A stretch of DNA of 64,000 nucleotides, taken from positions 37,529,915 through 37,593,914 of the forward strand of contig NC_083098.1 of assembly GCF_949774975.1 (NCBI RefSeq). The letters are read 5' to 3'. The notes under the pieces were generated by a model. The model was given only the letters and a program-made list of their open reading frames with translations, made no database searches and was not told the DNA's origin. The translations under genes and the position numbers were made by a program. Positions 36,436-48,734 of this stretch are shown piece after piece; position 1 is the stretch's first letter, and each line of letters starts with the position of its first letter. The DNA comes from Lagenorhynchus albirostris. Its lineage: Eukaryota; Chordata; Mammalia; Artiodactyla; Delphinidae.

Positions 36436-37341
36436 CTAGAGAAGTTCCTTTAGCAGTTGTTGTAGAGCTGGTTTGGTGGTGCTGAACTCTCTCAGCTTTT
36501 GCTTGTCTGTAAAGGTTTTAATTTCTCCATCAAATCTGAATGAGATCCTTGCTGGGTAGAGTAATCTTGGTTGCAGGTTTTTCTCCTTCAACACTTTCAA
36601 TATGTCCTGCCACTCCCTTCTGGCTTGCAGAGTTTCTGCTGAAAGATCAGCTGTTAACCTTATGGGGATTCCCTTGTGTGTTATTTGTTGTTTTTCCCTT
36701 GCTGCTTTTAATATGTTTTCTTTGTATTTAATTTTTGACAGTTTGATTAATATGTGTCTTGGCGTATTTCTCCTTGGATTTTTCCTGTATGGGACTCTCT
36801 GTGCTTCCTGGACTTGATTAACTATTTCCTTTCCCATATTAGGGAAGTTTTCAACTATAATCTCTTCAAATATTTTCTCAGTCCCTTTCTTTTTCTCTTC
36901 TTCTTCTGGAACCCCTATAATTCGAATGTTGGTGCGTTTAATGTTGTCCCAGAGGTCTCTGAGACTGTCCTCAGTTCTTTTCATTCTTTTTTCTTTATTC
37001 TGCTCTGCAGTAGTTATTTCCACTATTTTATCTTCCAGGTCACTTATCCATTCTTCTGCCTCAGTTATTCTGCTATTGATCCCTTCTAGAGTACTTTTAA
37101 TTTCATTTATTGTGTTGTTCATCGTTGCTTGTTTCATCTTTAGTTCTTCTAGGTCCTTGTTAACTGATTCTTGCAATTTGTCCATTCTATTGTCCATTCT
37201 ATCTCCAAGATTTCGGATCAACCTTACTATCATTATTCTGAATTCTTTTTCAGGTAGACTGCCTATTTCCTCTTCATTTGTTAGGTCTGGTGGGTTTTTA
37301 TCTTGCTCCTTCATCTGCTGTGTGTTTTTCTGTCTTTTCAT
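36436..37341 (-). CDS. L1 ORF1 protein (intact)
   Basis: An open frame of 301 codons from ATG at 37341 to TAG at 36436. The N-terminus (MKRQKNTQQMKEQ...) leads into a long heptad-rich coiled coil at about residues 40-130 (for example MDNRMDKLQESVNKDLEELK), which in the family makes the trimer. An RRM follows at about residues 135-230 (TNIRIIGVPEEEEKKKGTEK), then a C-terminal domain (about 235-295; LLYPARISFRFDGEIKTFT). The protein is an RNA-binding chaperone that coats L1 RNA in the cytoplasm. It is somewhat shorter than the 338-residue human ORF1p, the shortfall being in the N-terminal part. No stop or frameshift is present. ORF2 follows after 58 bp in the usual bicistronic order. Confidence 0.94.
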   Translation of the reverse strand: MKRQKNTQQMKEQDKNPPDLTNEEEIGSLPEKEFRIMIVRLIRNLGDRMDNRMDKLQESVNKDLEELKMKQATMNNTINEIKSTLEGINSRITEAEEWISDLEDKIVEITTAEQNKEKRMKRTEDSLRDLWDNIKRTNIRIIGVPEEEEKKKGTEKIFEEIIVENFPNMGKEIVNQVQEAQRVPYRKNPRRNTPRHILIKLSKIKYKENILKAAREKQQITHKGIPIRLTADLSAETLQARREWQDILKVLKEKNLQPRLLYPARISFRFDGEIKTFTDKQKLREFSTTKPALQQLLKELL

Positions 37342-39046
37342 TTTGCTTATCTTACTGTGTTTGGGGTCTCCTTTTTTGCAGGCTGAAGGTTCGTAGTTCC
37401 TGTTGTTTTTTGTGTCTGTCCCCAGTGGCTAAGGTTGGTTCAGTGGGTTGTGTAGGCTTCCTGGTGGAGGGTACTAGTGCCTGTGTTCTGGTGGATGAGG
37501 CTGGATCTTGTCTTTCTGGTGGGCAGGTCCACGTCTGGTGGTGTGTTTTGGGGTGTCTGTAGACTTATTATGATTTTGGGCAGCCTCTCTGCTAATGGGT
37601 GGGGTTGTGTTCCTGTCTTGCTAGTTGTTTGGCATAGGATGTCCAGCACTGTAGCTTGCTGGTCGTTGAGTGAAGCTGGGTGCTGGCGTTGAGATGGAGA
37701 TCTCTCCGAGATTTTTGCTGTTTGATATTATGTGCAGCTGGGAGGCCTCTTGTGGACCAGTGTCCTGAAGTTGGCTCTCCCACCTCAGAGGCACAGCACT
37801 GACTCCTGGCTGCAGCACCAAGAGCCTTTCATCCACAGGGCTCCTTAATTTGGGATGATTCGTTGTTTATTCAAGTATTCCACAGATGCAGGGTATATCA
37901 AGTTGATTGTGGAGCTTTAATCCGCTGCTTCTGAGGCTGCTGGGAGAGATTTCCCTTTCTCTTCTTTGTTCTGACAGTTCCCAGGGGCTCAGCTTTGGAT
38001 TTGGCCCCGCCTGTGCGTGTAGGTCGCCGGAGGGCGTCTGTTCTTTGCTCAGACAGGACGGGGTTAAAGGAGCCGCTGATTCGGAGGCTCTGGCTCACCC
38101 AGGCCGGGGGGGGGGGGGGGTAGGGAGGGTCACGGAGTGCGGGGCGGGCCTGCAGCGGCAGAGGCCGGCGTGACGGTGCAGCCTGAGGCGAGCCGAGCGC
38201 TCTACCGGGGGAGCCGTCCCCGGATCCCGGGACCCTGGCAGTGGCGGGCTGCACAGGCTCCCCGGAAGGGCGTGTGGCTAGTGACCTGTGTTCGCACACA
38301 GGCCTCCTGGCTGCGGCAGCAGCGGCCTTAGCGTCCCATGTCCGTCTCTGGGCTCCGCACTCTTAGCCGCGGCTCGCGCCCGTCCCTGGAGCTCTCTCAA
38401 GCAGCGTTCTTAATCCCCTCTCCTCGTGCACCAGGAAACAAAGAGGGACGTAAAAGTCTCTTGCCTCTTCGGCAGGTCCAGACCCCTCCCCGGACTCTCT
38501 CCTGGCCAGCCGCGGCGCACCAACGCCCTGCAGGCTGTGTTCACGCCGCCAACCTCAGTTCTGTCCCGGCGCTCCTGACAAAAGCCGGAGCCTCAGCTCC
38601 CAGCCCCACCCGCCCCGGCGGGCAAGCAGACAAGCCTCTCGGCTGGTGAGTGCCGGTCGGCCCCGATCCTCTGCGCTGGAATCTGTCCGCTTTGCCCTCC
38701 GCACCCCTGTTGCTGTGCTCTCCTCTGCGGCTCCCAAGCTCCCCCACTCCGCCTCCCGAAGTCTCCACCCGCGAAGGGGCTTCCTAGTGTGTGGACACTT
38801 TTCCTCCTTCACAGCTCTCTCCCGCTGGTGCAGGACCCGTCCCTATCCTTTTGTCTCTGTTTAGTTTTTTCTTTTGTCCTAACCAGGTACGTGGGGGGTT
38901 CCTTGCCTTTTGGGAGGTCTGAGGTCTTCTGCCAGCGTTCAGTAGGTGCTCCGGAGGAGTTGTTCCACGCGTAGATGTATTTCTGGTGTATCTGTGGAGA
39001 GGAAGGTGATCTCCGCGTCTTACTCTTCCGCCATCTTCCCGGGATC
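37342..39046 (-). promoter_or_regulatory. L1 5' UTR / internal promoter region, CpG-rich
   Basis: About 1.7 kb upstream of ORF1, GC- and CpG-rich between roughly 37900 and 39046, starting on the minus strand with the complement of ccgccatcttcccgggatc. In L1s this region contains an internal RNA polymerase II promoter, and in some lineages an antisense promoter too. A 15-bp poly-G lies at 38106-38120. Promoter activity is inferred from family knowledge, not seen. Confidence 0.7.
38106..38120. repeat. Poly-G run in the L1 5' region
   Basis: 15 consecutive G on the + strand, flanked by further G-rich triplets (tagggagggt), a possible G-quadruplex and a likely sequencing weak spot. Confidence 0.95.
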
Positions 39047-39061
39047 TCTTACCAGATTCTT
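39047..39061. repeat. Target-site duplication, right copy (young full-length L1)
   Basis: TCTTACCAGATTCTT, partner of 32178-32192. Confidence 0.95.
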
Positions 39062-41960
39062 GAGTTTAGAGACCCTGCTAGGATACAGGGTGGCTCTCGC
39101 CCTGCAAACCCTGAGAGTAGGGGTATGAACACACTTTAGGAGGACTTTTGTGAACTGCAAGCTAAGGAGAAGTTGATTAACTACGTCTCAAGGAATATAA
39201 AACAGGAACTTAAGGAGAATATGAAATGTGACCACTTTTTAAAACATAGTTTTATGTTTTTCAAAAACTCCTGAGCACTCTATGAAAGCTCCTGAGTACA
39301 GAAGCCTTACTAAGAGCTTCTGTAGTTGTTCTGCATTGCTAGGGGTGGGAGAGGGCTATGGGGAGGGAGGGAGAGAGGAGGGGGACGAGATGTGCTCAGT
39401 CACCAAACCAAAGATATAAAAACTCAAAGTAATCATCATAAGGAAGCCAACTGAAAACCTACGGGGTTAGAGAAGGACATATCTTTATTTCTCAATTCAT
39501 GATAAGAAGGAAGGCTCCAGACCTGACACTGGAACCATTGTCTAAGGTGGGACTGGTGCTGGGGTCCTGGCTCACAGCCAGTAGTGATCAGGTCCACTGT
39601 TGGAAGGCTCTGTCTCAGAGAGGCCCAGATCCAGTCCTAAATGATCAAAACATTACTCTGAGAATCTGGACAAAGGGGCAGGTTGAACCAGTCAGGCAGC
39701 TGGTATCTGAGAATTCTGTCCTCCAGTTGGCAAGCCCCAGGTATAATACTTGAGAGTGCAGAGGAGGGATGGCAGGCAACTTAGGACCTTCTGTATGGTG
39801 ACTGAGTCAAAGTCACAGGAAGAATGCTAGAAGAGAGGCTTGGAACATGGGCCACAGCTGAGGATGAACTGGAGAGAGAGGCTGGGAATGTTCTGTTAGG
39901 AATACAAGTACACATGCCATCCACATAGAGACCAAGGGGAAATGGTATGACTAACCCAGTCAGTGTGGGTGGAGTGCGATTAAGGAAGCAAGGCCAGTGC
40001 TGAGTTTGTTTATTATTTCTTAACCAATTCAAGATTAATTTGGGAATTGGGACAAGGCTGGGTGGGAATTTAATCTACCCATATAGACCTCGAGTTAAAC
40101 AATCTGGTCTTTAGCTCTGCAGTGAGAGAATAACCTGGGAAACAGAATAACACTTACATGTATTAGTGCTGAAGTTCGATTAAAATAAGCACTTAGAAAA
40201 TGTAAGCCGAGAATAGTCAGTACTGTTACACATTTACTGTCTGTTTACAACATAAGGTAATTAATAGAGCCTTAAATGTTTTATTGTTATTAATATATAC
40301 TATTTCATTGCTTTAAGGATTATGTTATTTTTTGCTGACAGTGAAATAATTTATAGGAACAAGCTAAACTATTATAAGCTCTTTTATTGCAAGGCCATCA
40401 TAGATTTCATGCCCTTTGAGCAGAGTTACACTCTGACATTATTTTAGTTATCTTTTTGTCTGCCTTTGTATCTTATTGGTCATTACCAAAGTGAGCACAT
40501 GGAAGGGGTGACCAACCATCCAGGAAATATGCACTATTTTCAATTTTCTTGTGACATAGATATGTATATTTTACTGTTGTGTATGTCTGGAAATATGTTC
40601 AAGGTAAATCTTAAATGAGAGCTTAAAGATCATTGTAGAATGGTTTCATGCTGCAGTTCAGCCAATATCAACATTCAGAATATAAGCTTTACAACTGTGA
40701 ACAGTGACAGGGACACAGGTTCATAAGCCATGATGAGGAGAGTAGAATAGGGCTAGGCGTGGGATCAGAAAACATTGAGAAGAGAATCAGAAGCCTGTGG
40801 TCAAAGTAGCAAAGGTTCCAGAGCTTGGTCTGAGCAATCCTGAGTGAGGGCTGGCTCTGTGAGATGTGGACAAATTACACAGGGCAGGCAGATAAGACCA
40901 GTTCAGGAGAGACATGTAGTCTAAAGTCTGAGGTCTGAGCAGATACCACCCTAGAAGGCATTTAAAGAGTGGCAAAGCTAAGAATATTTTCTGATTGCAA
41001 TGCAAAAGTCAAGAGCAAATTCTCTTGGAACAACCCAGAGATTAGCGACAGTAGGAAGCCTAGAGAGAGAAGATGGTTTGTTGGAGCCCAGGGGTGGGTA
41101 GTGATGGCCTGTCCAGTGGGAGCTGGGTAATAGACACAGAGGAGATGCAGGTGTGTCTGGCAAGAGAAATGGGGAGAAATGGCCTGGCTTCTCCCCACTG
41201 CCCCCATCTTCTAGTGGTGTCTCCCTTCTCTTGGCTGAGACCAGCCCTAAACCAGCCGATAGGTGAGCCTTGGAAATGCAGCCTGCAGGCGCCAGCCTCT
41301 GAGATACAGAGCAAATAAAGGAAAGTTGAGGACTGTATCTGTGGGGAAAGAGGCCCAAGGCAGGCACTCATCTATTCATTCTTTCCTCATTTGCAGCTCT
41401 AAAACCCCTAAGTAAAATTAAAGTAACCGATGGTTAGGCTCACTTAATCTGGAGAGGAGAAGACTGGAGGTTGGAAGAGGTAGGTGCTCAGGGGCCACAC
41501 TGGGTAATAGTGAAGTAAACATTATCCCCTTAGAAACTCCTAATATTTCATTTCCTCAAGTATCTTGTAGAAATCACAAGTACTATGCCAACCCGATAGT
41601 CTGGTCATGAGAGCATTTCTCATTGGGTTTGCAATCAATGTGTGTAGTTCTCCTTTTGTATGTTGGTGTCACTTTTTCAGTTGTTTGTTATGCTGTTGAT
41701 GATGGCCTGTGGAGCCAATGCTGGACAACATGTGCATGGGGGAATGAGGGATTCAGCGATATGTTTTCCTTTAGGTTGCTTTCATTCCACTCTTCTGCTG
41801 CCAAGTAGGTAAAACACACGAAAAAAGACCTCTGTCATTCTTTCTTCTTACTCACCTCTTTGTTATTTCTTCCTTCTTTGTCTTTCCTTCTCTCCTTAGC
41901 CCTTTTTCTTTATCCAGCTCCTACAGAGCTAGTCACATATGTTTCGATTATTTATTAGCA
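39062..41960 (+). other. MAPK10: MAPK10 intron with a GC-richer unclassified block (about 39340-41400)
   Basis: Unlike the AT-rich surroundings, about 39340-40010 and 40640-41380 are G/A-rich (for example gggagggagggagagaggag at 39361 and gatgcaggtgtgtctggcaa at 41144) and contain several open frames of 70-150 codons on both strands without any known motif. The texture suggests an old LTR or other interspersed repeat, but I cannot name the family. No exon signature was found. Confidence 0.45.
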
Positions 41961-42105
41961 GTTTGGTATTTTTCACTCTGTAAATATTTTATTAAACCCA
42001 AACTGTGTGTCCCACACTGACCTAGGTGCTGGTGATTCAGCAGTGAATTTAAAACAAAAAACAAGGTTCCTGCTTTTACTGATCTTCTAATTCTCTTGAA
42101 TATAT
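41960..42105 (-). repeat. L2 LINE 3' fragment (ancient)
   Basis: acctaggtgctggtgattca, gcagtgaatttaaaaca and acaaggttcctgcttttact is the reverse-strand L2 3' pattern. Confidence 0.75.
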
Positions 42106-43649
42106 TTATTCAGTTAATAGCCAATGGAAATTTTTATTGATTAGGAATTTTACCACTTATTATCTCTGGACATAAATTCCTCCAAATGTGGGTTATCTAT
42201 CTTACTTGACAATTTAACCTGTTTAGTATATAGCATTCTGAACGTAAGAGGAATCTGTAAAAATTGTCCCTCAATGTTAATCAGTTATAAATTGCAATGA
42301 CTGTTTCCTAATCCTTAACCAGATTGCATCAATAGCTTTGAATTATATTTAACAAACTATGATAATCTATCTCTAGCTATGATATTTTAAAAAACTTGTC
42401 AGCTTTGAATATAAATCATTGTCCTGACCACGTTTTAGTAACTGAAATACATAGATTATTATTGAATAATCAAAGAATCCTGAAGTTGGCATACTAAGAC
42501 TTCATATGTAGTCTAAAGATTCATCTATAAGTGTTGACTATCTGGGGCCTTCAAACAAAATTCAAGTGATTGAGGGTGATGGTGGGAAATTATTCTCATT
42601 TCCTACTTCTAATTCTCCTGAATATATTTTTTATAGTGAAAGCTAATATTATTTGATTATGATTATCATTTGTTAACTTGCTCTGTTACCTACTTCATGA
42701 GTTAGTTATTGCTTGTATTATCTTTATCTTCACTAACTATGGTTTAACCAATTATCTTCTACTGAATTCTCTTAAATCCATAAGTTCCTAAAACAATGTG
42801 GTAAAGAATAGGCTTATAAATATATTAAATTATAAATGTATTAAGTACATTCTGCTATACTCAGAATGAATATAAATTTAAGAATGAGAAAAAATACGAG
42901 CCTTCATGAATATGAACTTGATGCGTCTAATGCTCAATCAGTCCCTCAGTAGTTTTATGTTTTTGTGATAAACCACTGAATAAAAGGTATATGTACTTGC
43001 TTCAAATATTTTATAATCTCTTTATTAAGTCAGTGAGTCTAACACCATTAAACATGAAGTATCTAGAAGAAATAATTTAAATGAGTTATAAAAGAAAACA
43101 ACTCTCTGTATAGGCTATATCTCTCCCATTGAGAGGAAAGGGAATTAAAGTCTTTGTAATTGACATTTCCCTTTGGTGAGTAATATCAAAAGGTTAGGCC
43201 ATGTCCTCAAGATAGCTTCTGAATAAGTAATCAATCTGAAATTCAGAAACTTCTGTTTTTGTTTCCTGATTTCTCCCAGGGGATTTAGACACATGCTTAA
43301 AGGGCTAATAGATGTTATTTTTATTTGCCTTTAGTGAGCCTGAGAAGCAAGCCAGTTTGGAAATGAAGTTTATTATATAAAACTTAATAGAAATTCTCAA
43401 ACTGTAAAAAAAAGACCTTTTAAATATTATTAAAAACATAAACTGCAACATTTACATTATTTAAGAATTTTTTTTAGCGTAATCTAAAAGTTTTATTGGG
43501 GAAGAAAAAGTCTATCTCACCTAAATAATAAGAAAACTAGTTTCTCTTAAATTTAATGGGTAAAAAGCCTCCATTGCTTTTCATTAAAGCCAAAAAGACT
43601 GCATGGTACTATGTCTCTGAGTATGACCTGGGATTTTACTAGGGATCGT

Positions 43650-43672
43650 ATTACTAGTTTGGTACTAGTAAT
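43650..43672. repeat. Short perfect inverted repeat
   Basis: ATTACTAGT, a 5-base loop (TTGGT), then ACTAGTAAT. It is a perfect 9-bp stem, with no associated gene. Confidence 0.9.
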
Positions 43673-44596
43673 AGGATGCTTCTTGATGTTAAGTACACTC
43701 ACTTTTAGTAAGAAAAAAAAAACTCCATTTACTTTTCTTTAGATCATTTCAATCATGCTTTTTTCCCTTGGATTAAAATTTGGAAAACTTATAAAGAGTT
43801 TTTTCTTTTCATACTTACAGCTAGATATATCACTGTATGTGATAAAGCACATAAATTGAGTTTTCCCGAAAGTCCTATATGGAGCTTGTATAAAGGAAAT
43901 TGTTCTCAAAAACATTTCTCAGATTATGTCTAGCATTTTAAGAGTATCAAAAATTATAAGTAAGTTCTCTTAAATATTTTCACAAATAGGACAAACTATC
44001 CCATTTCAGAGCAAGGAAAAGAATAATTAACAGCGGTACCTCAAATATTTAATATCATGGATTTCATTTCCACAGTATGTTATAGTATTCATTAAGTGTT
44101 TTAAATTTGACAATCAGTCTAAATGTTTTCCAAGTGTTCATCACTAGCCTGGTCTATAATTGGGGTCCTGGTCACTGGTGACCTTTTGCTGTTAGGGGTT
44201 GGAAAGACTAAGAGGTTACTGAGTGATGTTTTAAGGTGAAACATTATTCTTCTCTCTCCATTCTAAAATTGCCATCATTTAAATTCCTTTTTCAGACTAA
44301 GTGTTCCTCTGAATTCTTTCAAATATGATTTATTCTACTCACAGAGAGTTAATAAATTGGCTGAATCCCTCTCTCAGCTGTTCTCTCCATCTGTTCTGAC
44401 ACACGGACTACCTCTTTGAGTCTTATGATTTCTTATTATTGCAGCATACATCATGCTGAGAAAAAGCTAGTGCGACACCCTGGCAGGCTTAATTTGAGAA
44501 ATAGTTTAGTGCCATCTATCTGTCACAGAAGACCCTTTTAGTGCAGAGTTGAACTCTAAGTAGGTTTATTATACTCAGAATGTATATAAATTTAGA

Positions 44597-44661
44597 AATA
44601 AGTAGAAAGAAACATGAACTACAATGGATATGAATAAGTAGAAAGAAACATGAACTACAAT
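44597..44661. repeat. Short tandem duplication, period 36 bp
   Basis: A 29-bp identical unit beginning aataagtagaaagaaacatg occurs at 44597-44625 and 44633-44661, separated by ggatatg. Confidence 0.95.
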
Positions 44662-47600
44662 TTGATGCACTCCAATTATGTGTTTAATTATAGAAAGAGA
44701 AATTTGTATTTTTTGATTCTCATTTGCTTGCTTAAAGTTAAATCGATGTCTCTAATTCCTAATATCTGCCGTTTGTGGAATTCTAAATTTCCATCTGTTT
44801 GTACTGATGTATCCTTTTCAGCAGCAAAATGTGAGCAGTTTACAAACTGCCTTCTAAGGAAAAATATAACTTACATTACAGTTCATATGCCCAGTACCTC
44901 AATTGTTAAAGTGAAAATATCTTCTGAATCACATTGGGATTGTTTTGATGCCATGTTGTTGGGAGCTTGTCAAAATGTTTGTTGTAGATAGATTTAGCCA
45001 CCTGCTTTTAGTGGCTCCTCTCCCTACATGACTTACAAGAAGAACAAAACTTTGCTCAAATATTAATTCATTTGTCTTTAATTTTAGCAAATTGTTCTAC
45101 TGAAGAAAAACCTCTTTGATTTCAAATCATTGGGATGTTCAGATTTCACAGAACACCTATGGTTCTCAAGTGTCAAAACTGGAGTAGTTGAATAGTTCAT
45201 TCTCAGGAGATACCTGTTTTGCTGACTGGTAGAGCCTATGATCAGGTTTTTCTTTTCATATATTACCTTGAGCCCTTTAGGAAGTGAATACTGTTAATCT
45301 CTTGAATAGAGCACTGAAGGAGAATTCTTTTAAAAATGTGGGAAGGGAACAGAAATTGGTTTTTTAGAACATTCCACAGCTGGTGATCTCTGAAAGCAAG
45401 AGTTATAATGTCCTGTCAGGTTCTCCCAAATCTATGATTTTTTTTTCTTTTTTCCTAGATGACTTCTAGTTATTATGAGATCCACCCGCTTAACTCAAGG
45501 GAGCAGGTATTTGTGAGAGCGTGTTTTATTTTCTTAATATTTTCATCCTGGAAAGAAAGAGATTACTCATTGTGGCATCTGTCTAAGGTGCCACAAAGTA
45601 GTATAATCCACGAACTGTGAGAGGAAAAAAAAAGAAAACAAGTAATGCTTTCCCCTGTCAGAGCCACTCCTAAGAGATAAGCAAAGAAGTCAATATCGGA
45701 ACTTGTAAGGTTTTCTGTCAATGAAAACTTACCAAATTTTATAGTAAGAGGAAGACTAAAGAGGAGGAAAGAAAGGTCGGTCAGAAGAGAGAATCTCTGT
45801 TGGACAGCTTTGCCTTGAGATAAGTAGAAGTCATAAAAATGGTTAATCTCTAGGAAACATAACTTACTTGGTAATTTGCATTCCTGCTTTGTTTGTCTAC
45901 CTGCAATGTTGCTAAAATAATCAAACTAGACTGTTCCCTCTCCACAATTTTTTTTCTGTCCTAAAAGAATCTCCTCTAAAGTACTGTGTATATAAGTTCA
46001 AGTGTAGCTCTAAGGCATTCCTGCCCACCCTTGTATCATTATGAGTGTTTTCAATATAGAACCTTTATTGATAAAGAAACTGATACTGCTCTGCAGAGGT
46101 GGTGATATTTTCTGAAAGGCCCATATGTTATTATATATAAATACTGTAATTTAAAGGCCACCTCTGTTCTATTCCCAGCAGTAATGCTTATTTGGTGGGT
46201 AGCCCTGTTCAAGTTTCTAAATCTGCTCTGGTTTTCTACTTAAAATGTTTTTCTGTCCCATCTTTACCAGATACAATGAGGTTTAACTGTGTGATGAACT
46301 TTTAAAAAGTACATTCTCCTTTTTAAAAAATCCCCCAATACACACATGCCCATCATGCACAGTTCAACATAACAAATTCTTATTTTTTTCGTGCGCTATG
46401 TTGAGCACTGTTCCAGAGTTAAAGATGCACAAATGAGGGAAACACTTCCCTACCCTGCTGAGCTCATGATCTAGCACTAAGCTTTCTTATTCTGTCATTC
46501 ATTTACCCTAGAGGTTCCTTGGATGAGACTCTGAGGGCTGGTAAAAAACATACTGAAATTATATGCCTATAATTATGTGTGTATATATTCCTAGGGATAT
46601 AGTTCATGGGCTTCATGAGATTTTTAGAGCTTTTACCTCCAAATTTAATTCTTAATATTTAAAAAATGCTAGCCTGATACAGAAAGTTTTGGATGAGGGA
46701 GCTACCAAAATATGTGTAATTGACTGTTAGAGTTGGCTATCAGTCATAGACATAGCCAAAAGACTTAATGCACTTCTTAGAAAATCTCAGGTTATTTCCT
46801 TGAGGTAATTTTTTATTTGTATAGAAAGACCCTTTCATTTATAAAAGTTCTTCTTTTTTTAGGTAGGGGATGTAAGGAGAAGGGACAGGTAAATATCAAG
46901 CATTATGCTTCCAATTTTCATTACGATTTTTAAAATTTATTGAAAATATGAAAAAGATTTCTGTGATTCTAGGCAAGTTAAAATGACATTTCTTCAAGAA
47001 ACAGAAATTAATACCAGTGTCTACTTTTCAAGTAGCTAGCTCTTTTCTTGTGCTATGAAACTTTCAAGGCTTCAGTTGACAGGCGGCTCTATAGCTTTAT
47101 GATGGCATTGTTTTGCATGAAGATAAGACTTCATGAGAATGACAGGTCCCACTTTCCTCATATCTTGCTTCCATTTTGTTTCTCCTAGTTAAGGACTTAC
47201 TTCCTTTGCACTACCCATTTTTCTCTGAGGTATTTGTCTCCAAAGACTTTTGTTTCTTTATCTGTTGTTTATTGCAACATAAAAGTGAAACAAACAAATG
47301 AACAGCAAAAACACATAAAAAGGCCTAATTTCTTCGCTATGCAGGGGGTGATCATAGGGTCAAGTTAATCAACCATCTTGTTTCAGAAGTCATGCTTAGA
47401 GTTGGTTATGCTATCAAGGATAGGAGGTAAATTGAGAAATTTCACATTCTAGGATAGAAGGGAAATAATAAGAAATTACAATCCTTAATGATGCTGAAAA
47501 TGAATGTGTGGTCATGTGAAAACAAACAGTTATTAAACCTGAAAGATGTTTATTTTGACTTTTAAATTAAAACTATAGAGATGAAATCAGCATGTCATCA

Positions 47601-48734
47601 GAACTGTCCTTAGATCAAAAATTTATGGACTGGACGTTTGAGGAGCTGCAGAATCAGAAAAAAGAGAAGCCAGGAAGTGTTCTTGAGTGCTAAATCGTGG
47701 TAACCTTCAGATTCAGGGAAAAGGCTTGATGTGAACATTTTCTTCCCAAGTGTGGAACCATTGCTTAGGCCCTGGGGCATCCATTACATGTGAGGAGAGG
47801 GCAGAATGGATTCATGCAACGATGAGACAGAATATTGAAAAGGTTACACTCCCTTTTTATAAGTCTATTAAAAGTTTATGGTCTTTCACAGAGTATATGC
47901 TGTAATAAAATTATTATTTCTCTTTTGAATGGCAAGACAGTCGTAAGAATGATAAAAACCACTTCTATAGCTTGCTACAGGTTTAATTTGGGACTCACAG
48001 GGTCATTTGTGGAATATTGGCCCACAATATCTTGTGAAAGAATGGAATTTTTTGCTTATGAAAAATGCTTTTAATTGATAACCCAAAGAAATTCCCCACA
48101 GTTTCTAATTCCAGGGAGGATCTGATTTCCATCTTTATGTGCTTTTTGAAAACTGAATTCTTTTCATGTTCCTCTGAAAGAAGAGAGGGATAAAATAGCT
48201 ATGCTTCAGGCACTTTTAATGAAAATGTCTTATCTAAGATGTTTGTTATTTTGGACTAAGTCCAGCAGAAAGCATTTTTGGTGACTTCGTTTCATGACAT
48301 ATACACCAGAATGCTGTCATCATGGTACAGCAATCTGTCACCACTTCTTTTTCTGAAGTAGGCTTGCTCATGTTCCCTGTTCCATCGCCTTGTGAATCCT
48401 ATTTAATCACAAAGAAAAGTTTATTCCTAGCCAGAATTCTTGCACATACACTCACAGAGAAGTTCTTAAGTAATGAGTAGCTCCCCCATGAATAAAAGGC
48501 TTAGCAACAAAGCAAAAATTTGACTTGCAATGAGTTAATTTATAATATTGTGGCAAACACCCTAGCTTCCTCAGACCAAGGGGTTCTAGGCAATGGGCGA
48601 AGACAAAGAGCTACAGAGTGTGGAGACCAAAATCGTCATATAGGGGTACAGTAGAGCACAATGGAAACCACTCAGGATCCACAATTAGACAGGGACTCAA
48701 GGCCTCATCCTACCTTGAATGGGTTCACTTCTTT

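Larger units (their letters stand above)
32193..39046 (-). mobile_element. Young full-length L1 retrotransposon
   Basis: About 6.85 kb, antisense to MAPK10, bounded by a perfect 15-bp target-site duplication. In L1 order: a GC-rich 5' region starting at 39046, ORF1 (301 codons, intact), a 58-bp spacer, ORF2 (one frameshift, otherwise open), a short 3' UTR ending in the complement of aacatctttattggag, and poly-A. The intact ORF1, the long ORF2 frames and the perfect duplication make it the youngest L1 in the window. A missing base in ORF2 disables it in cis as assembled. Confidence 0.96.
42106..48734 (+). other. MAPK10: MAPK10 intron, mostly unassigned
   Basis: AT-rich. It contains a possible L2 scrap near 46395-46480 (tgttgagcactgttccagag), a diverged repeat pair (42855-42925 and 44570-44661) and a 9-bp-arm palindrome at 43650. 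Open frames at 44650 (113 codons) and 47835 (79 codons) have no recognised content. The next MAPK10 exon was searched for and not found. Confidence 0.5.

Noticed and set aside
37900..38974. Cluster of open frames up to 133 codons and a CpG-rich stretch resembling a gene promoter/first exon
   Set aside because: This is the L1 5' UTR, between ORF1 and the target-site duplication; the composition is explained by the element.
39499..41371. Possible retroviral gag/pol in the GC-richer block
   Set aside because: No protease, reverse transcriptase or zinc-knuckle motif in any frame, and no recognisable LTR ends.
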